NCBI GenBank assembly: GCA_040905705.1
Contig: JBBDQZ010000063.1
Span: forward strand, 1-64,000
Direction: 5' to 3'
From: JBBDQZ01 sp040905705
GTDB taxonomy: Bacteria; Bacteroidota; Rhodothermia; Balneolales; Natronogracilivirgulaceae
DNA: 64,000 nucleotides
The position numbers and the translations under genes were made by a program. The notes beneath the pieces were generated by a model, which did not search any database, was not told the DNA's origin, and was given only the letters and a program-made list of their open reading frames with translations. Below, one piece after another: positions 15,771-26,095 of this stretch (position 1 is its first letter; every line of letters begins with the position of its first letter).

Positions 15771-17801
15771 ATGAACAGTCAGATATCAAATAATTTGCAA
15801 CAAAGATGTGTTAATACGATCCGGGGACTGGCTATGGATGCTGTTCAACAAGCCCAATCCGGTCATCCGGGTATGCCCATGGGTATGGCAGATGTGGCGT
15901 TTGTTATCTGGACGGAATTTTTAAAGCATAATCCCTCAAATCCGCAATGGTTTGACCGTGACCGGTTTGTCCTCTCCGCCGGCCATGGTTCTATGTTGCT
16001 TTATAGTTTGTTGCATCTGACCGGCTATAACCTTTCCCTGGAACAGCTTAAGCTCTTCCGGCAATGGGAAAGCAAAACTCCGGGCCATCCTGAATATGGG
16101 GTAACCGAAGGGGTGGAAACAACGACCGGCCCCCTGGGACAAGGATTATCCAATGGAGTTGGTTTTGCCATTGCAGAATCACACCTGGCTTCACGTATCA
16201 ATACGGATGATATTTCCGTGGTCGATCATTATACCTATGCCATTGTCAGTGACGGTGATCTTATGGAAGGGATTAGCCATGAAGCCGCTTCGCTGGCCGG
16301 GCATCTGAAATTGGGTAAGTTGATTTATTTCTACGATGATAATGGCATTACGATTGACGGATCAACGCAACTCGCCTTTACGGAAGATGTGGCACGCCGC
16401 TTTGAGGCATATGGGTGGCATTGTATGGCCATTGACGGGCATGACCGGGAAGCCATTCGCCGTGCTACCAAAGAAGCACAAAAGGAAATGGAAAAGCCTT
16501 CTCTGATTCTTTGCAAGACACATATCGGTTTTGGGAGCCCGAATAAACAGGACACGGCCGACTCTCACGGAGCTCCTCTCGGTGACGATGAAATAAGAAT
16601 GACCAAAGAAAAACTGGGCCTGGATCCGAACCGGGTTTTTCAGATTGACTCCGAGGTTTTGTCCTTTTATCGCCAGGCTGGTGCCCGGGGAAAAAAATTT
16701 GAACAGGCATGGCATCAGAAGCTGGATCAACTCAGCGCCCGTCATCCGGAAAAATCAGAGCTGTTCCACCGGTGCACACAAAAAGTCCAGCATGGCATAG
16801 CCGATATTCTGCCAGAATTTGAAGCGGATCCTGCCGGAATGGCAACACGAAAAGCGTCCGGCATGGTGCTGGATGCCTGTCTGAAAGCCCTGCCCAATAT
16901 GATTGGAGGTTCTGCGGATTTGACCCCCAGTAACAATACCAAATCAGGAGTGGTCGGAATCTATTCGGCCGAAGATCGTACAGGAAGGTATATTCATTAT
17001 GGCGTGCGTGAACATGCCATGTGGGCAGCGATGAACGGTATTGCCCTGCACGGCGGACTGAGGCCGTATGGTGGTACTTTTTTGATTTTTTCTGACTATT
17101 GTCGTCCTTCCATCCGGCTGGCCGCCCTTTCCAATATTCCTACTATAGGGGTGTTTACACACGATAGTATCGGGCTTGGAGAAGATGGCCCAACTCATCA
17201 ACCTGTGGAGCAACTTGCCTCTCTGCGCGCCATACCCAACCTCGTGGTTCTGCGTCCCTGTGATGCCAATGAAACCGCCTGCGCCTGGAAAGTGGCTTTG
17301 GAGCGAACAAACGGCCCGACTTTGCTGGCACTCACCCGCCAGGCTTTGCCTACATTGGATCGACGCTCCCGTTTTGCATCGGCTTCGTTGCTGGAAAAGG
17401 GTGCTTATATACTGGAAGATGCCGAGCATGGCGAACCGGATATCATTTTGATCGGCAGTGGTTCTGAAGTACAACATATCATAGGCGCCAGAGAATTGCT
17501 GCAGCAAAGGCAGATAGAGGCTCGTGTGGTATCGATGCCAAGCTGGGAACTGTTCCGGCGTCAGTCGGAAGCATATCGTGCCTCGGTCTTGTCAAACGGG
17601 AATATCCCCAGAATATCCGTTGAAGCCGGCTCGTCCATGGGTTGGAAAGAATGGATCGGCACGGATGGTGTATCCATCAGCCTGGATCAATTCGGAGCAT
17701 CGGCACCCTGCAAAATCATTTTTGAAAAACTGGGTTATACTCCTGAAAATATTGTGGAGGAGGTTACCGGACTGCTGGAAAGTATCGACCTGCAGAGGTA
17801 G
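15771..17801 (+). CDS. tkt: transketolase
   Basis: Transketolase moves two-carbon units between sugar phosphates in the non-oxidative pentose phosphate pathway, using thiamine diphosphate. The length of 676 residues is normal for the full enzyme. Visible motifs include GHPGMPMGMAD near the start, the ThDP-binding GDGDLMEG-like stretch (SDGDLMEGISHEA), HIGFGSPN, the middle-domain RYIHYGVREHAM, and HDSIGLGEDGPTHQPVEQL. The last two are diagnostic. It is a cytoplasmic homodimer. It starts 76 bases after a strong terminator, so it must have its own promoter; polA follows after 91 bases. Confidence 0.97.
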   Translation: MNSQISNNLQQRCVNTIRGLAMDAVQQAQSGHPGMPMGMADVAFVIWTEFLKHNPSNPQWFDRDRFVLSAGHGSMLLYSLLHLTGYNLSLEQLKLFRQWESKTPGHPEYGVTEGVETTTGPLGQGLSNGVGFAIAESHLASRINTDDISVVDHYTYAIVSDGDLMEGISHEAASLAGHLKLGKLIYFYDDNGITIDGSTQLAFTEDVARRFEAYGWHCMAIDGHDREAIRRATKEAQKEMEKPSLILCKTHIGFGSPNKQDTADSHGAPLGDDEIRMTKEKLGLDPNRVFQIDSEVLSFYRQAGARGKKFEQAWHQKLDQLSARHPEKSELFHRCTQKVQHGIADILPEFEADPAGMATRKASGMVLDACLKALPNMIGGSADLTPSNNTKSGVVGIYSAEDRTGRYIHYGVREHAMWAAMNGIALHGGLRPYGGTFLIFSDYCRPSIRLAALSNIPTIGVFTHDSIGLGEDGPTHQPVEQLASLRAIPNLVVLRPCDANETACAWKVALERTNGPTLLALTRQALPTLDRRSRFASASLLEKGAYILEDAEHGEPDIILIGSGSEVQHIIGARELLQQRQIEARVVSMPSWELFRRQSEAYRASVLSNGNIPRISVEAGSSMGWKEWIGTDGVSISLDQFGASAPCKIIFEKLGYTPENIVEEVTGLLESIDLQR

Positions 17802-17892
17802 CCTGCCAATATCAAACGGGTGGATAAATCGAGGCCGGCATCTCCCGGGCAGATTACTATAACACATAATCAAGCTCCCAAGAACTGAACTC

Positions 17893-20787
17893 ATGCCTGA
17901 GAAACTTTTCCTGTTAGATGGCACAGCCCTTGCCTATCGCGCCTATTTTGCTATGATTAACAGCAATCTCAGAAACGCTGAAGGGATCTCCACCGGAGCT
18001 GTCTACGGATTTGCCAATACACTGGTCAACCTGCTTGAAAAAGAAAATCCGGCCTATCTGGCGATAGCATGGGATACGCATGCACCAACATTCAGACATG
18101 AAATGGATGAAAACTACAAAGCCAATCGCCCGCCGCAGCCGGAAGACCTCCGGATTGCCATCCCGCTTATCAAGGAGATGGTAGAATATTTCGGATTTAC
18201 CAACGTGGAAAAAGACGGGTATGAAGCAGATGATCTGATTGGAACCCTCGCAATGCAGGCTAAAAAGGCGAATGTAATGGTTTACATGGTGACTCCCGAC
18301 AAAGATTTCATGCAGCTTGTCGGGGAGAATATCTATATGTATAAACCATTAAACAGGGGAGACGGGTTCGATGTGATCGATTCCGATGGCGTAACCGATT
18401 ACTTTGGAGTCGGGCCGGAATCGGTGATTGATGTACTGGCCCTGATTGGGGACACGTCCGACAACATCCCGGGAGTTCCGGGTATTGGTAAGAAAGGAGC
18501 GGCTAAAATTATTCAGGAGTACGGAAGCCTGGAAAAGGCAATAAAAGCAGCTCCGGACATGAAGAACAAAAGGGCTCGTGCAGGATTAACGGAGAACCGT
18601 GAACAGGCGTTCAAGTCACGTGAAATGATTATTATTAACACGGATGTTCCCGATACGCTCCCATGGAAGGAATTGCGCTGGCACGGCATGAAATCTGACC
18701 TGCTGATTGACTTTTTTAAACGAATGCAGTTTCGCAGCCTCCATCGAAAAATTGTCACATCGGAAGACGGTATGCTCGGTACGATTAAAAAAGAGCTGAA
18801 GAATGTGGAGCCGGAACAGCGTCAGCAACAGCAACAGCAACAGGGGTCGTTGTTTGACCGGCCGGCTGAAGAAGAAGCCCCGTATGTGCGGTCAAAGGAG
18901 CTCAATGCGGATCAGACAGAGATTCGGGAGGAGGTTCCCGGCAGGGAAACGGAGAGCTCAAGGACGGAATCGGTTTCTTCCTATGACAGTTACCAGGGCG
19001 ATTCCGTGACCTATTCTACCTGTACGAATGAACAAGAACTGTTGGTGTGTATTCGTGAGCTCCAAAAGGCCGGTATCTGGAGCTTTGACACGGAAACAAC
19101 TTCTACCAATCCGCAGGAAGCGGAACTGCTTGGCATCTCTTTTTCCTGCAGAAAAGGGGAGGCATGGTATATTTTTGTCGAATCGTTTGACCGGAAGAAA
19201 CTTGTGGATTACCTGAAGCCCCTGTTCGAAACATCCGGCGCACTCAAAATTGCCCACCACTTTAAATATGACTATCGGGTACTCAAACGATTCGGGATAA
19301 CGGCAGAGGAACCTGTTTTTGATACCATGCTTGCTGCTTATCTGTTGGATGCAGGACAAAAAGTGGATATGGATTCACTTTCAAGAAGCTATCTTAATTA
19401 CGACCCGATACCGATTGAAGAACTTATCGGGGAGAAGGGCAAAAAGCAGGGGTCCATGAGGGACGTTCCCCCGGAAAAGGTGGGCCCTTATGCTTGTGAA
19501 GATGCCGATGTTACGTTTCGCCTCTATACGGTTTTGAATGACAAAATTACTGAGAAGGGGTTGACGTCACTGGCAATGGATATGGAATTTCCACTGGCCA
19601 GGGTATTGGGAGAGATGGAATCCACTGGTGTAAAAGTCGATTTGAATATGCTGGCCTCTTTCTCCAGGGAATTGAATCAGGATATTGATGAGATCCGGTC
19701 CGCTATTTTTGAAATGACAGGCGAAGAGTTTAATGTCAATTCTACCCAGCAATTGGGCGTAATACTATTCGAAAAGATGAAGTTGCCGTCCCGGAAGAAA
19801 ACAGCCACCGGAAAATACTCTACATCGGAGCAGGTCCTGTCTGCATTGGCCGCCGAGTACGAGATCGTCGCTAAAATCCTTGAATACCGTGAACTCGCCA
19901 AGCTGAAATCGACCTATGTAGATGCCTTTCCAAAATTAGTAAATAGTGAATCCGGCCGTATCCACAGTACGTTTAATCAACATGTAGCGGCTACCGGGCG
20001 TCTTTCATCAACCGGTCCGAATCTACAGAATATTCCGGTTCGAACCGAACGGGGGCGTGGAATCCGCAAGGCGTTTGTTGCTGATCAAGGAGCAAAAATT
20101 CTGGCAGCGGATTATTCACAGATCGAATTGAGAATCATCGCATCGATGTCTGGTGATGAGGCTATGATTCGAGCCTTCAATGAAGATGAAGATATTCACG
20201 CCCGGACAGCGGCTGAAATTTTTGGTTTTAACTCACTTGATCAGGTAGGACGCGAACAGCGCAGAAAAGCCAAAGAGGTGAATTTCGGTATTCCCTATGG
20301 GGTCAGCGCTTTCGGGCTTGCACAACGCCTTGGGATTTCAAGAAAGGAAGGAAAAGCGATAATTGACGCATATTTTCAGCGTTTCCCGGCCATTCAGCAG
20401 TTTATTATGGAAACGGTCGAATTTGCCAAAACCAACGGATTTGTAGAAACACTTTCCGGCCGGAGGCGATATATACCGGATATTCACTCCGGGAATCCGA
20501 ATATTCGTGGATTTGCCGAACGCATTGCCGTCAATATGCCTATTCAGGGAACAGCGGCGGACCTGATCAAAATCGCTATGATCCGCGTCGACCGGGCATT
20601 ACAAAAGTTCAAATCCGGAACGCGAATGATCCTGCAGGTTCATGATGAATTGCTGTTTGAAGTTCCGGAAAAAGAACAGGACCGTATACCGGCCCTTATC
20701 CAGACAACTATGGAACAGGCTATGGATCTAAAGGTTCCGCTTAAAGTGGAGACCGGGTTGTCAGATAACTGGCTTGATGCCCATTAG
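17893..20787 (+). CDS. polA: DNA polymerase I
   Basis: PolA fills gaps in repair and Okazaki-fragment processing. Three domains are present: the 5'-3' flap nuclease (residues 1-290; DGTALAYRAYF, YEADDLIGTLA, GDTSDNIPGVPGIG), a 3'-5' exonuclease from about 380 with DTE at 399-401 and YACEDAD later, so proofreading looks intact, and the polymerase domain with motif A (ADYSQIELRI, D740), motif B (RRKAKEVNFGIPYG) and motif C (HDE at 917-919). Between the nuclease and exonuclease domains is a low-complexity linker of about 70 residues with a run of seven glutamines near 311-317. The length is 964 residues. A short direct repeat spans its stop codon. Confidence 0.98.
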   Translation: MPEKLFLLDGTALAYRAYFAMINSNLRNAEGISTGAVYGFANTLVNLLEKENPAYLAIAWDTHAPTFRHEMDENYKANRPPQPEDLRIAIPLIKEMVEYFGFTNVEKDGYEADDLIGTLAMQAKKANVMVYMVTPDKDFMQLVGENIYMYKPLNRGDGFDVIDSDGVTDYFGVGPESVIDVLALIGDTSDNIPGVPGIGKKGAAKIIQEYGSLEKAIKAAPDMKNKRARAGLTENREQAFKSREMIIINTDVPDTLPWKELRWHGMKSDLLIDFFKRMQFRSLHRKIVTSEDGMLGTIKKELKNVEPEQRQQQQQQQGSLFDRPAEEEAPYVRSKELNADQTEIREEVPGRETESSRTESVSSYDSYQGDSVTYSTCTNEQELLVCIRELQKAGIWSFDTETTSTNPQEAELLGISFSCRKGEAWYIFVESFDRKKLVDYLKPLFETSGALKIAHHFKYDYRVLKRFGITAEEPVFDTMLAAYLLDAGQKVDMDSLSRSYLNYDPIPIEELIGEKGKKQGSMRDVPPEKVGPYACEDADVTFRLYTVLNDKITEKGLTSLAMDMEFPLARVLGEMESTGVKVDLNMLASFSRELNQDIDEIRSAIFEMTGEEFNVNSTQQLGVILFEKMKLPSRKKTATGKYSTSEQVLSALAAEYEIVAKILEYRELAKLKSTYVDAFPKLVNSESGRIHSTFNQHVAATGRLSSTGPNLQNIPVRTERGRGIRKAFVADQGAKILAADYSQIELRIIASMSGDEAMIRAFNEDEDIHARTAAEIFGFNSLDQVGREQRRKAKEVNFGIPYGVSAFGLAQRLGISRKEGKAIIDAYFQRFPAIQQFIMETVEFAKTNGFVETLSGRRRYIPDIHSGNPNIRGFAERIAVNMPIQGTAADLIKIAMIRVDRALQKFKSGTRMILQVHDELLFEVPEKEQDRIPALIQTTMEQAMDLKVPLKVETGLSDNWLDAH

Positions 20788-20800
20788 GCTGATGCCCATT
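20771..20800 (+). repeat. short direct repeat across the polA stop codon
   Basis: GGCTTGATGCCCATT (20771-20785) is repeated almost exactly as GGCTGATGCCCATT (20787-20800), differing by one T. The first copy encodes the last codons of polA just before its TAG stop. It looks like a small tandem duplication. Confidence 0.6.
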
Positions 20801-20860
20801 TGGAGTGGGCCCATGTGTACCTGACAGCCCGGCCTTGTAAAAATTGCTTACCGACTGGTT

Positions 20861-21973
20861 TTACCGAAAACTGATACCGAATCCAGCGGTAACCATAGAG
20901 TATTCGGCTGCTGTATAATCCACGTTTAAGGAGATAAGTGGCAGGCTGATGCGAATACCCGCCAGCGCCCGAACCGTATTTGATCCGTCCAGGGAGATAT
21001 TAATGGGATCTACCAACGCAGTAAGGTCTCTGGTCGCTGTTCCTTCGTTACTCATTGCAGGTACATAGAAAGGATAGTTTCCCTCCATTTTGATAGCGGT
21101 AGTGGCGGTTTCAAAACCCACGCCGGCATATACAGATATGATCGGCAGTGACTTGCCAACCAGCAGGTTCATTGTGAAGGCATCTGTCTGCAGAGAAATA
21201 GCCTGATCGTCCCAGGTAGGTGATCCGGGGCCTCCAAGATTATCCGGATCCTGATATTCGCCGCTTGGTGGTGCATCGAGATCAGCGCTGGATCGGAAAG
21301 TGGTGAAACCTCCCATGATCGACAAGGTTACAGGCCAAAGCCCTCCACCGGGTACCCATTGGTTTAATTCATGTTTTACACCCAGCCCATAAAGCGAAAG
21401 TTTACCGTAATCACCCAGGTCTGTCGGGGGAATAAGACGCAGCATAACATCGGTGTTTTTGGGTAACCCTGCACCGGCCTGGAGCATGGGTGTTGGAACA
21501 TAGCCCAACCCAACTCCCTCAGGCATTCGAAAATCGGCTACGGTTACGGTTTCTCCGTTGATCGTGCGATTGATACCGAGACGGGGTCCGGGATCGGAAT
21601 CACCGCTGAAAGTTGGTGTATTGGGATCCCCTTCTAACAATTCAAGTTCTTCCAAACCGATTTCGTTCACATTGAAACTTCGATGTGCATCCGGCACCAT
21701 GGCGACAGCTAAATTCACTTTAAGGTGAAATCCGGGTACCCCATGTGTATTGGCACGATCAACCCATCCGGAGTTAATGCCGGCTCCGAAACCGCTACCA
21801 AACGGTTTTAAATATTCCTGAACAAGTAACGTGGCATCATCTGCTCCGGCTTCAAGCATTTCACCAAGGTCTCCGATTTGAGCATGAGCATTTTTACCGG
21901 GAATGGCCATAAGAACAAATATCATTGCAACAACAACCGGTATTTGTATGATAGCTTTAGCTGATGGATTCAT
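20861..21973 (-). CDS. DUF6588-like outer-membrane protein
   Basis: From the ATG at 21973 the product has 370 residues with a clean signal peptide (hydrophobic 8-26, cleavage near AHA-Q at 31/32). The rest has alternating beta-strand character, with repeated Gly/Asn/aromatic patterns and a C-terminal segment ending in F-R, as in outer-membrane barrels. The 'PFGSGFGAGINSGWVDRA' and 'GIRISLPLISLNVDYT' stretches resemble the DUF6588 family. An in-frame extension to 22165 exists but encodes an unlikely basic tail before the signal peptide, so I reject it. Function is unknown. It faces polA at its 3' end, and rsgA lies upstream on the same strand. Confidence 0.75.
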   Translation of the reverse strand: MNPSAKAIIQIPVVVAMIFVLMAIPGKNAHAQIGDLGEMLEAGADDATLLVQEYLKPFGSGFGAGINSGWVDRANTHGVPGFHLKVNLAVAMVPDAHRSFNVNEIGLEELELLEGDPNTPTFSGDSDPGPRLGINRTINGETVTVADFRMPEGVGLGYVPTPMLQAGAGLPKNTDVMLRLIPPTDLGDYGKLSLYGLGVKHELNQWVPGGGLWPVTLSIMGGFTTFRSSADLDAPPSGEYQDPDNLGGPGSPTWDDQAISLQTDAFTMNLLVGKSLPIISVYAGVGFETATTAIKMEGNYPFYVPAMSNEGTATRDLTALVDPINISLDGSNTVRALAGIRISLPLISLNVDYTAAEYSMVTAGFGISFR

Positions 21974-22219
21974 ATGAATTTTTTTGCATAAAGGTTTGAG
22001 TTGTAGTGACCTTACCCCTCTGTTATTCACAGATGACGAAAACAAACTAATTCTTTTTTTTGAAAAAACCATCATCAATAATCCATGAATTATAATGGCG
22101 GCATTGAATTTTTGTCGTGTATTGGACGGCCCCGGTGAACGGCAGGCCCGATGGTCAACAGACAACTCCTAATATACATCCGGCATTACAGTAGGGTATT
22201 TGGAGGGAATCTCACTTTT

Positions 22220-23155
22220 TCACAGGTTGTGTTGATCCTGCCCATTGCTTTCAACAATATGCCGATAACTTCGGTATCGGGATGCCGCAATCCGTCCGTT
22301 CTCCACCGCCTCAATAACAGCACAATTCGGTTCATGGCCATGTGTACAATTGTAGTAATGACACGATTCCCGGATGGAGGCCATTTCAGGAAAATAAAGA
22401 GAAATTTCATAAGATTTTAAGTCCACCAGTCCGAATTCACGGACACCCGGAGTGTCGATCACCCGGGTGTTTTCAGAAACCGGAATGAGATGCGAAAAAG
22501 TGGTGGTGTGCTTGCCCTTGTTGGAAAAGTGGCTGATTTCAGCAGTTTTTAAGTCCTGATCGGTGGCCATGCTGTTTAACAGACTGGTTTTGCCTGTTCC
22601 CGATGGCCCGGTCATTACGGAGATTGAACCCTCAATCAGCTCTTTAAGCCTGTGGATGGAATCGGGATCGTAAATACTTGTGGTTACAAATGAATACCCA
22701 AGCCCGGTATAGAGGTTGAGAACTTCAGATAACCGGGCGGCATCTTTTTTGTTTTCAGACAGATCCGTTTTGTTCATGACAATTACCGGATTTATATCGT
22801 ACGCTTCACAACAAACCAGCAACCGATCGATGAAACCGGTTTTAAATACCGGTTGTTTCAGGGATTGAATGATGAGCACATAATCCACATTGGCTGCCAG
22901 CATCTGTGTCCCTTTCCGGCCATGAGTGGCTTGTCGGAGCAATTTATTCCTCCGTTCTTCGATGTGCTCAATCATCCCGGTGCCATCATTCTGCAAGACG
23001 ATGTGAACTCTGTCTCCGACCGTCACGGGATTGGTAACCTGTTCGTCGGAAAGCCTGAATTTACCCGGTAGCCGGCATTCCATCATATGGCCGTTATCGA
23101 GGCGGGCCTGGTACCAGCTTCCTGTGGCTTTTGTAATCAGACCTTGCATGAGCAT
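22220..23155 (-). CDS. rsgA: ribosome biogenesis GTPase RsgA
   Basis: RsgA is a circularly permuted GTPase that helps late maturation of the 30S subunit. The permuted order is visible: NKTDL (G4) near residue 118 comes before the P-loop GPSGTGKTS (about 189-197) and DTPG (G3, around 240). An N-terminal OB fold precedes them, and a C-terminal zinc knuckle (CHYYNCTHGHEPNC) follows. Length (311) is normal. An ATG two codons in is an alternative start. lon lies 51 bases upstream on the same strand, so the two may be cotranscribed. Confidence 0.96.
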   Translation of the reverse strand: MLMQGLITKATGSWYQARLDNGHMMECRLPGKFRLSDEQVTNPVTVGDRVHIVLQNDGTGMIEHIEERRNKLLRQATHGRKGTQMLAANVDYVLIIQSLKQPVFKTGFIDRLLVCCEAYDINPVIVMNKTDLSENKKDAARLSEVLNLYTGLGYSFVTTSIYDPDSIHRLKELIEGSISVMTGPSGTGKTSLLNSMATDQDLKTAEISHFSNKGKHTTTFSHLIPVSENTRVIDTPGVREFGLVDLKSYEISLYFPEMASIRESCHYYNCTHGHEPNCAVIEAVENGRIAASRYRSYRHIVESNGQDQHNL

Positions 23156-23206
23156 ATATTACCATAAAACCGGGAGATATCGGAAGCGGCTATTCGACAG
23201 GGAGAA

Positions 23207-25735
23207 TCAATTTTTGGCAAAGGGTTCAGACTGTTCTTCCTCAACCGTGTTTGTATTGTTTTTCCCGGTTTTTCGGGCAGTGAATTTTTTTGCCGGGTTC
23301 ATCTCGGGTTTTTTTTCCAGAATATAATCGAACAATGGGTCCATTCGGTCCAGGTAGTGGAATTTTAAACCTTTGATCACGTCTATTTCGATCTCGTCCA
23401 CATCTTTTTGATTGTGTTTGGGCAGAATGACCGTTTTGATTCCGGCACGCCTGGCAGCCAGGGTTTTTTCTTTGATTCCTCCGACAGGAAGGACAGATCC
23501 GCGAAGGGTGATTTCTCCGGTCATGGCAACGGTACTTTTTACTTTTCGCTGGGTGAAAATTGAGCAGATGGCAGCAAGCAGTGAAAGACCGGCAGACGGA
23601 CCGTCTTTCGGTACGGACCCTGCGGGAACGTGTATATGCAAGTCCCAATCGGTAAACGCCCTGTCGGGTATGGAAAGATCCGAAGATCGGGATTTGAGAT
23701 AACTCAATGCCAACATGGCCGACTCTTTCATCACGTCTCCCAGTTGGCCGGTAATATTCAGTTTGCCGGAGCCTTTAGAGACACTGGCTTCAATAAATAA
23801 GATATCACCGCCGTATGGAGTCCACGCCAGGCCTGTAGCCACTCCCGGTACTGTTGTTCGTTCAGCAATTTCGGAATGAAAACGGCGCTTTCCGAGATAT
23901 TCTTCGATACTGTTTACACCGATGGATGCTTTTTGAATTTCATCCGAGGCAATTTTACTCGCCACACCTCGCGCCAAAGAGCCGATTTCACGCTCCAGAT
24001 TACGGACACCCGATTCGCGTGTATATCCATCAATCAGTTTTTTCAGGGAATTTTCTGTGATCTGGAACTGATTCCTGGTTAATCCGTTTTCTTTGATTTG
24101 TTTCTGTACAAGGAATTTTTTGGCGATCTGTAACTTTTCCTCAAGTGTGTAGCCACTCAGATAGATCGTTTCCATACGGTCCCGCAAAGCCGGAGGTACG
24201 GTGTCCAGTGTATTGGCCGTAGCAATGAACAACACTTTGGAGAGATCGTATTCGACTTCCAGATAATTGTCGTAAAACGAATTATTCTGTTCGGGATCAA
24301 GGACTTCCAGCAGGGCGGAAGTGGGATCTCCACGGAAATTCATACCTACCTTGTCTATTTCATCCAGCATAATCAATGGATTGCTCGTGCCGGCTTTTTT
24401 CAGGGATTGAATAATCCGTCCCGGAAGGGCACCTATGTACGTACGACGATGCCCCCTGATTTCGGCTTCATCCTGCAAACCACCCACACTGAAACGCTGA
24501 AATTCACGATTCATAGCCCGCGCGATCGATCGTCCCAGGGAGGTCTTTCCTACCCCCGGAGGACCGTAAAAGCACAGTATGGGAGCTTTCATATCCTTTT
24601 TGAGCTTCAAAACGGCAAGGTGTTCAACAATTCGTTTTTTTACCTTTTCAAGGCCATAATGGTCTTCATCCAGAATTTTTCGTGCACGGCGAAGATCCAG
24701 TTTGTCCTTTGAAAAGTGGTTCCAGGGCAGATCAACGAGCCATTCCACATAATTATAAATGACTCCGTGGTTAGGAGCATTGGCCGGAGTGCGCTCGAGG
24801 CGTTCCAGTTCTTTATCCAGTACTTTTTCGACATGGTCGGGCAAGTCTTTTTTCTTTGCCCTGGCACGGAGTTTTTGTACGTCTTCAAGTTCGCTGTCCT
24901 CACCCAACTCTTCTTGAATAGCTTTTAATTGCTGTCGTAAATAAAAATCCTTTTGTTGCTTGTCGATATCAGTTTTAACTTTGGAACGGATTTCCTCACT
25001 GAGATTTAGAACCTGCATTTCCTTTTTCAGATAGTTCATCACCTTTTCCATCTTTTCGGAAAAGACTTTGATTTCCAGCAGGGTCTGTTTTTCATCAAGA
25101 GAAATATTCAGATTGGAACTGATGAAATTAAGCAGAAAAGTGGGGCTATTGATATTATTAACAGCAATGGCCGCCTCGGAAGGGATATTGGGGGATAGAT
25201 TGACAATTTGTATAGCTGTTTCTTTTACCGAACGCAGTGCAGCGTCCAGCTCGACCCCGGATATATCCTGATTGTAGTTAAACGGTTTCACCCGGGCTAC
25301 ATAATACGGGTCATGCTGTACGAACTCTTCAATCTCAAAAACACTTTTACCCTGAATGACAATACTTTTACTGCCGTCCGGCATCTTGATAAGTTTCAGA
25401 ATCTGGGCAATGGTCCCTACATGATAAAGATCTTCCGGTTCAGGATCTTCCTGGTCTTTGTTCTTTTGAGTAACAATGCCGATAGTTTTATCTGCTTCGT
25501 AAGCTTTTCTGACAAGTTCAAGGGAACGGTCACGCCCAACGGTTATCGGAATGACCACTCCCGGATAGAGTACCGTGTTTTTTAATGGGAGGATGGGAAG
25601 CTGATCGGGAATGTCAGATTCCGTCATTTTTTTCTCTTCCTCTTCGGACAAAAGCGGGATAGCCTGTTCGAAATCGTCAAACTCTTCTTCAGAAAGTTTA
25701 TTATTAAAAATTTTTAATCCCTCAAAATTATACAT
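23207..25735 (-). CDS. lon: ATP-dependent protease Lon
   Basis: Lon degrades misfolded and specific regulatory proteins in the cytoplasm. The product has 842 residues in the usual order: an N-terminal substrate-recognition domain (LPILPLKNTVLYPG), a coiled-coil region, an AAA+ module with Walker A GPPGVGKTS and Walker B (LIMLDEIDK), and a C-terminal protease domain with catalytic serine S714 (KDGPSAG) and lysine K757 (GGIKEK). The N-terminus carries about 40 extra acidic residues before the conserved domain. A 360-base gap lies upstream. Assignment is very secure. Confidence 0.98.
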   Translation of the reverse strand: MYNFEGLKIFNNKLSEEEFDDFEQAIPLLSEEEEKKMTESDIPDQLPILPLKNTVLYPGVVIPITVGRDRSLELVRKAYEADKTIGIVTQKNKDQEDPEPEDLYHVGTIAQILKLIKMPDGSKSIVIQGKSVFEIEEFVQHDPYYVARVKPFNYNQDISGVELDAALRSVKETAIQIVNLSPNIPSEAAIAVNNINSPTFLLNFISSNLNISLDEKQTLLEIKVFSEKMEKVMNYLKKEMQVLNLSEEIRSKVKTDIDKQQKDFYLRQQLKAIQEELGEDSELEDVQKLRARAKKKDLPDHVEKVLDKELERLERTPANAPNHGVIYNYVEWLVDLPWNHFSKDKLDLRRARKILDEDHYGLEKVKKRIVEHLAVLKLKKDMKAPILCFYGPPGVGKTSLGRSIARAMNREFQRFSVGGLQDEAEIRGHRRTYIGALPGRIIQSLKKAGTSNPLIMLDEIDKVGMNFRGDPTSALLEVLDPEQNNSFYDNYLEVEYDLSKVLFIATANTLDTVPPALRDRMETIYLSGYTLEEKLQIAKKFLVQKQIKENGLTRNQFQITENSLKKLIDGYTRESGVRNLEREIGSLARGVASKIASDEIQKASIGVNSIEEYLGKRRFHSEIAERTTVPGVATGLAWTPYGGDILFIEASVSKGSGKLNITGQLGDVMKESAMLALSYLKSRSSDLSIPDRAFTDWDLHIHVPAGSVPKDGPSAGLSLLAAICSIFTQRKVKSTVAMTGEITLRGSVLPVGGIKEKTLAARRAGIKTVILPKHNQKDVDEIEIDVIKGLKFHYLDRMDPLFDYILEKKPEMNPAKKFTARKTGKNNTNTVEEEQSEPFAKN

Positions 25736-26095
25736 GGGTCAATTTACAAAAATAAGTCAATGGTTTTGTTTTCGGCGTAATATACCTGCAATATATGAAC
25801 CATTCTCCGGAAAAAGTGCATATCGACATGATTCCAGACAAATAAGCAGACTAAGTAAATTGCAGCTTATGTTATTTATATTTTTTTACTTCCCCCTGCT
25901 AATGGGACAGCAAGAAAAATCGTGCTAATGTTTGTAGAAACCATGTCTGAAGTCCATATACAGGTATTTGTTTTTCTATCTGTGAAAAGAGCTGAGAATG
26001 ATGATCCCGAATCAATACCAGTCAATCTGTCATAAATCCCGGGAGGTTCTTGTCATATTGACAATATACAGAATGGTATATAAACGGAAAACAAT
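25736..26095. other. 360-base non-coding gap upstream of lon
   Basis: I see no gene here on either strand. It must hold the lon promoter and the end of the upstream outer-membrane protein transcript. TTGTCATATTGACAA at 26050-26064 is a perfect 6-bp inverted repeat with a three-base centre, 32 bases beyond the stop codon of the outer-membrane protein gene. On the lon strand, TATTTTTG lies about 15-25 bases before the start and loosely fits the TAnnTTTG element used in Bacteroidota promoters. Confidence 0.35.

Noticed and set aside
16944..17507. A 187-codon minus-strand open frame within tkt
   Set aside because: Transketolase motifs are unambiguous on the other strand; the antisense frame has no domain or start signal.
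18612..18630. CACGTG cores at several places as possible parS sites
   Set aside because: The flanks match the TGTTTCACGTGAAACA consensus at only about 10-11 of 16 positions, and several lie within genes. I see no clustering near parAB.
22001..22165. Extended start for the DUF6588-like gene upstream of 21973
   Set aside because: The extension would place about 64 basic residues before a clean signal peptide, which is not credible for an exported protein.
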